Source of the DNA: Roseiconus lacunae
Lineage (GTDB): Bacteria > Planctomycetota > Planctomycetia > Pirellulales > Pirellulaceae
NCBI RefSeq assembly: GCF_008312935.1
Contig: NZ_VSZO01000001.1
Location: forward strand, 62,001 to 126,000
Length of the DNA stretch: 64,000 nucleotides
Reading direction: 5' to 3'
A program made the translations under genes and the position numbers. The notes under the pieces were generated by a model. The model saw nothing but the letters and a program-made list of their open reading frames with translations. It ran no database searches and had not been told where the DNA came from. Within the stretch, counting starts at the first letter, position 1. Each line of letters begins with the position of its first letter. Shown piece after piece: positions 44,330 to 51,840 of the stretch.

Positions 44330-45913
44330 ATGCAAACATCCATGCCCCGCAACTTTCTTGACGCTTTGAAAATCGCGTGTCTGTTTCTCATCGGTGCGTC
44401 TCTTTCGCTCGCCATTGAATCGAGCGTTCACGCCGACGAACGGCCGAATATTCTTTGGATTACGATCGAAGATTGGAGTCCCGACCTTTCCTGCTATGGC
44501 ACCAAGGGAATTTATACCCCACACGTTGATCAGCTCGCATCCGAAGGCGTTCGCTACGAACGTGCGTTCACGACGTCACCGGTTTGTTCGACATCTCGCT
44601 CGGCGATGATGACCGGTTTTCATCAGAATTATCTTGGTGCCCATCAGCACCGCACCGAAACCAAAAAGCCATTGCCGCATGGGATTCGGCCGATCCCACA
44701 TCTGCTCGCCGACGCCGGTTATTACACGTGCTTGATGAGCCGAAAGGTCGATTGCAACTTTTTGCCTGACACCAAGCAAGCGTTATTCGACGGAGTTGAC
44801 TGGAAGGATCGTGCCGACGGCCAACCGTTCTTTGCACGGATTACTTTGGAAGGCACACACCGACCTTGGAAACGCGACCCCGAACGCCCGATCGCGATCG
44901 ACGATGTTGAATTACCACCGTACTATCCGGACACACCGTTCATTCGGCGTGATTGGGCGAATGGCTTGGAGCAAATGCAACTGGTCGATCGGGAAGTCGG
45001 AACGCTTCTTAAGCGTCTTGACGACGAAGGGCTGGCCGACGACACACTTGTGATTTTCATCGGTGATCACGGCCGCTGTCACATTCGCGGCAAGCAGTTT
45101 CTTTATGACGAGGGAACTCGAATTCCAATGATCCTCCGCTGGCCCGGTAAACTACCGGCCGGTCAGTCCAACGGTGACTTGGTGATGGCCATCGACCTGT
45201 GTGCGACGGTATTGGACGTTGCCAAGGTGACCGCGCCGATTCCACTTCACGGTGCGAGCTTGCTGGGAAAAGGCACGTCCGACCGCAAGTACACGTTTGC
45301 GGCACGAGACAAAATGGGAGAAACACACGACGCGATGCGAAGTATTCGCTCGAAAGATTACAAGTTAATTTTGAACCTGATGCCAGAACGAGCTTACTGC
45401 CAGTACAGTTCCTATAAAGAAGGATCGTATCCACCGCTAGCAGAACTGAACGTACTGAACCTGCAAGGCAAATTGACGCCGGAGCAAGCGGCGTTTTTAG
45501 CACCGCAAAAACCGCCGGTCGAATTGTTCGATTTGCGAAACGACCCGCATGAAATTCACAACGTTGCCGGCGATCCCGCTTATGCGAATATTCAGTCAGA
45601 ACTGCTTACCGAACTGAATCGATGGCGAAGCGAAGTCATCAACGACCAAGGGGTTTCGGCAGACTTTCGTGCGATCGATGTCTTTCCGCCAACGCGTCCC
45701 TCAGCGACGGTTGGCGAGTGGGTGTTGGCAAACGCAACGGACTACGACTTCAAACTCAACGGCATGCCACCTTGGTATCCCACGCGATCACTTGAACAGT
45801 GGAAAAAGGCTCGTGAAATATGGGAGCCGTGGGTTTTCCGAGATCCCGGCAGCAAACAAAAGCGACCGGTAATCCCACATACGCGCAAGCCCAAAGTCAG
45901 CCCGAAAAAGTAA
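44330..45913 (+). CDS. Exported sulfatase (N-sulfoglucosamine-sulfohydrolase-like) with atypical CSTSR motif
   Basis: A 527-aa secreted sulfatase: signal (IACLFLIGASLSLAIESSVHADE), first metal-binding block RPNILWITIEDWSPDLSCYG, then the formylglycine signature at Cys86-S-T-S-Arg90 followed by SAMMTG. The usual form is C-x-P/A-x-R, so Thr at the third place is unusual. The second metal site is VIFIGDHGR. The ordering (IEDWSPDLSCYG, HGIRPIPHLLADAGYYTCLMSRK) is nearest to heparan N-sulfatase-like S1 sulfatases. It belongs to the first cytochrome/DUF1501 module. Substrate not predictable, probably a sulfated polysaccharide. Confidence 0.9.
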   Translation: MQTSMPRNFLDALKIACLFLIGASLSLAIESSVHADERPNILWITIEDWSPDLSCYGTKGIYTPHVDQLASEGVRYERAFTTSPVCSTSRSAMMTGFHQNYLGAHQHRTETKKPLPHGIRPIPHLLADAGYYTCLMSRKVDCNFLPDTKQALFDGVDWKDRADGQPFFARITLEGTHRPWKRDPERPIAIDDVELPPYYPDTPFIRRDWANGLEQMQLVDREVGTLLKRLDDEGLADDTLVIFIGDHGRCHIRGKQFLYDEGTRIPMILRWPGKLPAGQSNGDLVMAIDLCATVLDVAKVTAPIPLHGASLLGKGTSDRKYTFAARDKMGETHDAMRSIRSKDYKLILNLMPERAYCQYSSYKEGSYPPLAELNVLNLQGKLTPEQAAFLAPQKPPVELFDLRNDPHEIHNVAGDPAYANIQSELLTELNRWRSEVINDQGVSADFRAIDVFPPTRPSATVGEWVLANATDYDFKLNGMPPWYPTRSLEQWKKAREIWEPWVFRDPGSKQKRPVIPHTRKPKVSPKK

Positions 45914-45927
45914 ACGGGCGAGCGTCG

Positions 45928-47424
45928 CTACGATTGCTGCAACACCCGTTTGGCGAGTGCCGTTGTGGGCGCTTTGTCACCGTGAAGCAGATACGAACAG
46001 CCGGCGAGGTAACGTGAACGCCAAGCCGGATCGATCGCGTGGTAGTCTTCGAGTGCCGCGGAGCTAAACTTATAGTCGTGTGCATCGTTGCCTTTAAGGA
46101 ACACCATCTCACGGGCGCGACGAATGAGATCAACCGCCTGGTTCCCGTTCTGGGTAAATGCGAGCACGGATTCGGCGGCCGTGTCGGAGTCGCTTCCAAT
46201 TTGTGCGAACAAATCTTCGAGACTGGGCGCCGTTGCTGTGGTCGGTTCAAGTTCCAGCAGATCGATGTCACGCAGCTTATTCCGTGATTCGGCTGAGTTC
46301 CGGAAGTGAGGAATGAAGGCGGCATTCTGCAGCAGCAGCCACTGCCGAGTACGATCATCTTGGACGCTGCGATAGAGGTACCGCATCGCGTTGGAGGTCG
46401 TGACCGCATGGAGCGGAACGATCGCCGGTTGACGCGAAACCATCTCGGCGGCGGCGAGCATCACTCCGTCGTAAACGCTATCGGGATGAGTCCCCGATTG
46501 CACTAACTCGACGACCAACTCGGCGGCCTGTTCTGGGCTGGCCGTGCGGAGAGCTTTTGCGACGGTCGCCGATTCGACCTGTTTTCGCTTGGTGGAATAC
46601 CAATGACCGCTGAGTTGATCCAAGCGTTTCCAGTTGCTGCGTCCGACACGATCGGCATCCAAATCGGAGGTGGCTGGGTTGGGGTCGCCGGTATGATTCA
46701 GGATCGCATAACACAGCGATCGAACCACCGGTTCGGCGTGCTGCCATCCGATCACGCCCAGCGTCCGATAGGCGTTGGCGAGGTAGATCGATTTGTGACC
46801 GATACTGCGATAGTCGCGGGCGGCATGCTTCGCCAATAAATTCAGGATCTGGCCTGCAGTGGCGGTTCTGGCCGCGACCGTGGCTGCCGCATCGGCCGCT
46901 TCGACATCCCAACCGGCGAGGGCTTGATCGAGGGCGTGCAGCGCTTTTTCAGGTTCGGGCAGGTCACCGGTCGGCGGCGGGGCCATCGTCCAATCGCCTT
47001 CACTTACGTCCGACTGTTGGGCTCGCTTAAAATAATCCACACTCCATAACAGCGGCGTCCAGCGATGTTCATCGGCGGCCGCCAGTGATGCTTGGTGTGC
47101 CGAATAAACCACCAGCACGCTGTGGAACTTGAAACCGACCGAAGGCCGAGGCTGGACGTTGCGGATCCCTGCGAGCAACAACGCCGCCAGTAAGTCCTGA
47201 TAGCTGCGACCTTGATGAATCTCGGCGAACACACGATCGACAATTTGCTTTCGCGGCGTCGTCTCAAGCAACTGAACCAGCGGCTCGATTCCGGATCCAA
47301 ATTGCACGCGGTCGGGGCCTACCGTCAAATCTTCCGCGGACAATGCCGGCAGGCACGAGAGTCCGGTCAAGCCACCTGCGGCTGCGGTAATTGAGCGGCG
47401 AACGAATTGTCTTCGATCTTGCAT
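45928..47424 (-). CDS. Tat-exported alpha-helical protein of unknown function
   Basis: A 498-aa protein with an N-terminal twin-arginine-like signal (MQDRRQFVRRSITAAAGGLTGLSCLPALSAED). The mature part is almost entirely helical and contains repeated alanine/leucine-rich segments (QDLLAALLLAGIRNVQP, HALDQALAGWDVEAADAAATVAA, EQAAELVVELVQSG), with His-rich positions (FKFHSVLVVYSAHQASLAA, HKSIYLANAYRTLG). I do not recognise a family with confidence; it superficially resembles questin-oxidase-like helical proteins. Stop lies 14 bases from the convergent sulfatase stop, so the two genes share a tight tail-to-tail junction. Confidence 0.7.
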   Translation of the reverse strand: MQDRRQFVRRSITAAAGGLTGLSCLPALSAEDLTVGPDRVQFGSGIEPLVQLLETTPRKQIVDRVFAEIHQGRSYQDLLAALLLAGIRNVQPRPSVGFKFHSVLVVYSAHQASLAAADEHRWTPLLWSVDYFKRAQQSDVSEGDWTMAPPPTGDLPEPEKALHALDQALAGWDVEAADAAATVAARTATAGQILNLLAKHAARDYRSIGHKSIYLANAYRTLGVIGWQHAEPVVRSLCYAILNHTGDPNPATSDLDADRVGRSNWKRLDQLSGHWYSTKRKQVESATVAKALRTASPEQAAELVVELVQSGTHPDSVYDGVMLAAAEMVSRQPAIVPLHAVTTSNAMRYLYRSVQDDRTRQWLLLQNAAFIPHFRNSAESRNKLRDIDLLELEPTTATAPSLEDLFAQIGSDSDTAAESVLAFTQNGNQAVDLIRRAREMVFLKGNDAHDYKFSSAALEDYHAIDPAWRSRYLAGCSYLLHGDKAPTTALAKRVLQQS

Positions 47425-47584
47425 GACTGACCCCGTGTGAGATGAACTTCAAAGCGAAATCGGCGTTTTTCCCGATCACTGATTATACGGGAACGCCCAT
47501 TTCAAAAAAACTTTTCGGTCAAAGCGGTAAATCTTGGATTTGCCGGAATCTCTATTCACTCTCCCCCAAGCTCACGTTCACCGC

Positions 47585-48253
47585 ATGACAAATCCCGCTC
47601 AAAACGATGACCATTCGCCGCGTCCGGCAAGCGATTCGCCTGCGGAAATCACGTCTGAATGTCAACCGGAACGACATTCGAGGGCAGCGGAACGCGAAGT
47701 CCAATACGACCGATTCGTGGCATTGTTGGCACGGCACGACCTCGCTATCCGTCGTTTCGTTCGCTACTTGATGCCTTCGACCGATGGCGTTGACGACGTG
47801 ATCCAAGAAACGGCGTTGGAGTGTTGGAGGAAGTTCGATGACTTCCTGTCCGGCCGAGAGCAAGCCAACGGAGTCGACGATTCAGCGAATGACGAATTTG
47901 TTCGCTGGGCATGTGTGATCGCCCGTTACAAAGCGATGAGTTGGCAACGCAATCGATCGCGAGATCGACTCGTGTTTCGCGAATCGGTGATCGAACATCT
48001 GGCCGGTTCGGCGGTCGAATTGATCGAACAAAGCGAACATCGACGGCAAGCGATCGAGACGTGCCTAGATCAGCTATCGGTCAACCACCGCCGCTTGGTT
48101 TTAAGCGTCCACATGCCCGGCGAATCCGTCGCGCAGATCGCCAAGGAATCCGGCGTGAAGCCCCGTCAGCTTTACAGCAAGGTGAACATGCTGCGATCCG
48201 CATTGCTGCGATGTGTCGAACGCCAACTGACGGGGGAACTCGGCAATGGATAA
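47585..48253 (+). CDS. ECF RNA polymerase sigma factor
   Basis: A 222-aa sigma-70-family factor. Region 2 is seen in VALLARHDLAIRRFVRYLMPSTDGVDDVIQETALECWRKFDDF and region 4 in CLDQLSVNHRRLVLSVHMPGESVAQIAKESGVKPRQLYSKVNMLRSAL. This is the planctomycete/verrucomicrobial sub-type. I start at ATG 47585 since the frame upstream to TTG 47534 lacks conservation. The last codons overlap the start of the FecR-LamG gene by 8 bases, showing translational coupling with its probable anti-sigma regulator. Confidence 0.93.
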   Translation: MTNPAQNDDHSPRPASDSPAEITSECQPERHSRAAEREVQYDRFVALLARHDLAIRRFVRYLMPSTDGVDDVIQETALECWRKFDDFLSGREQANGVDDSANDEFVRWACVIARYKAMSWQRNRSRDRLVFRESVIEHLAGSAVELIEQSEHRRQAIETCLDQLSVNHRRLVLSVHMPGESVAQIAKESGVKPRQLYSKVNMLRSALLRCVERQLTGELGNG

Positions 48254-49955
48254 GCGCTTCGAAAAATTGATCTTTCAAGCCATCGATCAAACGATCTCTC
48301 CCGCCGATTTTCAGCGTCTGCAAGACGCGATCGAGTCGGACGCTGAAGTACGACAGGCTTACCTGAAATCGTTGACGCTTTGTGAGCAACTTGGTGAGAT
48401 CGCTCAGGACACGTCCGTGCCGGATTCGACATCGGTCCTAACAACGATTGTCACCGATGCGACCGCTACCGACCGCCGGTTTGACTGGAGACTTCTCGGC
48501 CTTGCGGCGACATTGTTGATCGCGGTCAGCGTGGGTGCTTACCGACTGGGACGCCAGGACAACAGACTTCGACTCGGCTCACGGTTGACTGAGTCCTTGA
48601 GCGAAGAGATGCCACCGCTTTCATCGGCTGAAACACAGATCGCCGGACACGCGACGCTTCGTCGAGGCGTCGCGCTCAAGTGGCCTTCCGGGGCGACACG
48701 GCACCGCGAGGGCGATGTCCTGCCCAATGGGTTGTTGGCATTTGAAGAAGGAACTGCCGAAATCGATTTTTTCTGTGGGGCGACATTGATCGTTGAAGGC
48801 CCAGCGTCATTTGACATCGAATCGGACTGGTCCGTCGCGGTCACCCAAGGGCGTCTGAGGGCGAACGTTCCACCCGTCGCACGTGGCTTTGTCGTCCGTG
48901 CGGCAGATTCGGAGATCATTGACTTGGGCACCGAGTTTGTTCTCGAAGTTGACTCGCAAAACGTACGCGTGGATGTGATTGACGGTGAAGTGGAATTACG
49001 TGGCGGTGCGCACGACGGGCAGCACTTGCTTACCGGTGAAGGTGTCTCCTTAAAAGGCGATGCGGCCGCGATGCCATCGCCCGCATCGATCAGCACCGTT
49101 TCTGATCTTCAGCAACAGCGACGAATCGCGGATGAGCGATCGTTTGAACGCTGGAAAACGTTTGCCAACCAGTTAAGTCTGGACAGGCGTCTGATCGCTT
49201 ATTTCCCGATCGCGAGTGGCTTGCAGGATGGCTTGCAGAGTGGCTTGCTGGGACGTGTCGTTCCAGACGTTGCCGCGTCTGGGCAACAATCGAATGGGCG
49301 AATCGTTGGCCCGGTTACGTCAGCGGACGGCCGTTTCGGTGACGGATCGTACGGATTGGAATTCGATCGCACCGGTGCGCGAGTCAGAACACGCATCGAC
49401 GGGACATTTCGTGCCTTCACGTTTGCCTGCTGGGCCAAGATTGACAGCCTCAAGCATCGCTACAACGCACTGTTCATGTCGGACGGCTATGAAAACGGAG
49501 AGCTGCACTGGCAAATTCGCGATGACGGCCGATTGATGTTTTCGGTGATGGTCGACGATACCCAAAAGACGCAACACTTCAGTCCGCAAGACAACAAAAT
49601 GGTGACTCAAGCAGGTCTCCACCGCGTCTACTACAGCGACACATTCTGGGATTTGTCTCAGAGCGGACAGTGGTTCCATTTGGCCGCCGTCTATGACCCG
49701 GCCAATCGGAAAGTCATCCAGTACGTCAACGGTACACCGATCGCTTCGGAAACCATCGCCGAGAAGTTTTATGTGGACGAGCTTCACATCGGTGCCGCAG
49801 AAATCGGCAACTGGGGGCAACCGTTCCGAAAAACACCTTGGTTTGCCGTTCGAAACTTCAACGGCGCGATCGACGAAATGGCCATCTTCGACGCCGCGCT
49901 CTCCGGCGAAGAGCTTCGGCAAATCTATGAGTCCGGTAAGCCGGTCGGATATTAA
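48246..49955 (+). CDS. FecR-like anti-sigma protein with C-terminal LamG domain
   Basis: A 569-aa protein in three parts. Residues 1-60 form a cytoplasmic domain of the anti-sigma type (ERxRLQDAIESDAEVRQAYLKSL). One membrane helix follows (FDWRLLGLAATLLIAVSVGAYRLG, about 78-100). Then comes a FecR domain (about 130-265: ALKWPSGATRHREGDVL, GRLRANVPPVARGFVVRAADSEIIDLGTEFVLEVD) and a LamG/concanavalin-like domain (about 315-565: FGDGSYGLEFD, FTFACWAKIDS, WFHLAAVYDPANRKVIQYVNGTPI, NGAIDEMAIFDAALS). Its gene overlaps the sigma factor gene. The sugar-binding-type LamG outside suggests the pair senses an extracellular glycan and controls nearby sulfatase modules; that is inference. Confidence 0.9.
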   Translation: MDKRFEKLIFQAIDQTISPADFQRLQDAIESDAEVRQAYLKSLTLCEQLGEIAQDTSVPDSTSVLTTIVTDATATDRRFDWRLLGLAATLLIAVSVGAYRLGRQDNRLRLGSRLTESLSEEMPPLSSAETQIAGHATLRRGVALKWPSGATRHREGDVLPNGLLAFEEGTAEIDFFCGATLIVEGPASFDIESDWSVAVTQGRLRANVPPVARGFVVRAADSEIIDLGTEFVLEVDSQNVRVDVIDGEVELRGGAHDGQHLLTGEGVSLKGDAAAMPSPASISTVSDLQQQRRIADERSFERWKTFANQLSLDRRLIAYFPIASGLQDGLQSGLLGRVVPDVAASGQQSNGRIVGPVTSADGRFGDGSYGLEFDRTGARVRTRIDGTFRAFTFACWAKIDSLKHRYNALFMSDGYENGELHWQIRDDGRLMFSVMVDDTQKTQHFSPQDNKMVTQAGLHRVYYSDTFWDLSQSGQWFHLAAVYDPANRKVIQYVNGTPIASETIAEKFYVDELHIGAAEIGNWGQPFRKTPWFAVRNFNGAIDEMAIFDAALSGEELRQIYESGKPVGY

Positions 49956-50004
49956 GAACGCCCCCCGCGGTGAAGGCCGCATCGTCATGTTTTGGAGCAA
50001 GTGA

Positions 50005-51621
50005 ATGAATCGATTGTTTACGGCAGCGTTCGTTTTCCTAGGCAATTTTTTGCCGTGGAGTGTCGGCGTTGTTTCCGCAGCGGATCGACCGAACGTGTTG
50101 TTCATCGCCGTTGATGACCTTCGTCCGGAACTCGGCTGCTACGGTTCAGAGATCGCTATCACGCCCCACTTGGACGCCTTGGCGTCCGACGGGCTGTTGT
50201 TCGATCGAGCGTATTGTCAACAAGCGATTTGTCGGCCTTCGCGAGCCAGCTTGATGACGGGGACGAGACCCGAAACGACCGGACTGTTCCACAACTATGT
50301 TTCGTTGCGTGAATTGCAGCCTGATATTTTGACGATGCCGGAACACTTCGTCGCGGAGGGATATGAAACGGCCTATGTCGGAAAGATTTTCCATCACGGT
50401 GACACCGACGATGACCGGTCGTGGAGCCGCAAATCAGCCAATTGGTTGAAAGACATCGAACGCCCCAAAGGCCCCTATCGACTTCCCGAAAACGTCAAGC
50501 TTCGCCAAGAGAACTTCAATGCGATGTTTGCCAAATACGGTGAAGCAGCTCGCCGAGGCTTGGCCAGCGGGCCAGCCTATGAGAGTGCCGATGTCCCCGA
50601 TCATGCCTACGTCGACGGTTACAACACCCGACTTGCGATTAAAACGATGCAACAATTGGCGGACGGCGAGAAACCGTTTTTCCTTGGCATGGGCTATCAC
50701 CTGCCGCACCTCAATTGGTGTGCACCGAAAAAGTACTGGGATTTGTACGACCCGGCAGAAATCCCGTTGTCCGATCAAGTTGATGCGCCGCAGGGTGGAG
50801 CGGCGATGGGATTGCATGCTTCGTTTGAACTGCGAACTCGCTCGGGAATCCCCAAATCAGGACCGATCGATCGAACACTTTCGCGAACCCTTAAGCACGC
50901 TTACTTGGCCAGCACCAGCTACGTCGATGCGCAAATCGGCCTATTACTCGATTCGCTCGAACAATCCGGCCTACGTCAAAACACCATCATCGTCGTGTGG
51001 GGAGACCACGGGTGGCATCTCGGCGACATGGGCGTCTGGGGCAAAGCGACAAACTACGAGATCGCGACACGGGTTCCGCTGATGATCTGGACTCCCGAAA
51101 TGGAAGTCCGAGGTGAAACGACGAAAGCACTCGTAGAATTGGTCGACTTGTTCCCAACGCTTTGTGAGTTGGTGGGCATTCCCAAACCAGGCCATCTGGA
51201 AGGCCATAGCTTTGCACCGTTGTTGTCGGATCCCCACCGCGAATGGAAGAAAGCCGCCTTCAGTCAGTACCCCAATCCGGCACTGCGTGAATGGGCCGCA
51301 AACCCGTTGTCGCAAGGCATGCGTGAAACTTGGTTCGGGCCGTTAATCGAGCAAGTGGAACAGCGAATCATCGAGCAACAAGGTGATCGCTGGGATCGTG
51401 ACTTATTCGAACAACATCTGATGGGCTACACGATGAGAACCGACCGCTATCGATTGGTGGTTTGGCGTGATCATCGCGATCGAGAAGCCAAGCCAGTGTT
51501 TATCGAGCTATTCGATCATCACGATGATCCTCAGGAAACAAATAACATCGCCAAGCGGCAACCAGACCTTGTGCAAACGCTTCTGCGTCAACTGGAATCC
51601 GGCTATGCGGCGTCACTTTAG
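50005..51621 (+). CDS. Exported sulfatase, iduronate-2-sulfatase-like
   Basis: A 538-aa secreted sulfatase: signal (FLPWSVGVVSAAD), metal block RPNVLFIAVDDLRPELGCYG, formylglycine signature Cys76-R-P-S-Arg80 followed by ASLMTG, and the second metal site IVVWGDHGWHLGDMGVWGK. The DDLRPELGCYG beginning and GMGYHLPHLNWCAPKKYWDLYDP segment match iduronate-2-sulfatase-type (S1_7) enzymes. Start ATG 50005. The gene lies 49 bases after the FecR-LamG gene in the same direction, so it may be in the sigma factor operon. Substrate: a sulfated glycan, exact type unknown. Confidence 0.94.
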   Translation: MNRLFTAAFVFLGNFLPWSVGVVSAADRPNVLFIAVDDLRPELGCYGSEIAITPHLDALASDGLLFDRAYCQQAICRPSRASLMTGTRPETTGLFHNYVSLRELQPDILTMPEHFVAEGYETAYVGKIFHHGDTDDDRSWSRKSANWLKDIERPKGPYRLPENVKLRQENFNAMFAKYGEAARRGLASGPAYESADVPDHAYVDGYNTRLAIKTMQQLADGEKPFFLGMGYHLPHLNWCAPKKYWDLYDPAEIPLSDQVDAPQGGAAMGLHASFELRTRSGIPKSGPIDRTLSRTLKHAYLASTSYVDAQIGLLLDSLEQSGLRQNTIIVVWGDHGWHLGDMGVWGKATNYEIATRVPLMIWTPEMEVRGETTKALVELVDLFPTLCELVGIPKPGHLEGHSFAPLLSDPHREWKKAAFSQYPNPALREWAANPLSQGMRETWFGPLIEQVEQRIIEQQGDRWDRDLFEQHLMGYTMRTDRYRLVVWRDHRDREAKPVFIELFDHHDDPQETNNIAKRQPDLVQTLLRQLESGYAASL

Positions 51622-51670
51622 CAACACTTGACTGCTCTCAGTTCTAATGCTTTGTCTAGCCCCAATCCTC

Positions 51671-51773
51671 GGATTCGGCTCATCAGCCGACGGGCGTTGG
51701 CCCCGGCTATTGCACCGAAATCGTGACTAACGCCATGCGGCGAATCCTAATTTCAAAGGTTGACGAAGCACTC
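51671..51773 (+). repeat. Dispersed intergenic repeat, copy B
   Basis: GGATTCGGCTCATCAGCCGA, then CGGGCGTTGGCCCCGGCTAT, CACCGAAATCGTGACTAACG, CCATGCGGCGAATCC, and an end TTGACGAAGCACTC. GTTGGCC/GACTAAC arms form an imperfect stem. It ends 68 bases before the second cytochrome-DUF1549-DUF1553 gene. Confidence 0.7.
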
Positions 51774-51840
51774 GATTGTTCCCCAGCAAAAATGTTCCCC
51801 AACGAAATTGATCACTCATCTTCGAAACCGATTCAGTTCT

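Noticed and set aside
49320-50105. A 261-codon minus-strand frame across the end of the FecR-LamG gene and the start of the sulfatase
   Set aside because: It crosses two good genes on the other strand and reads as their complement; no motif.
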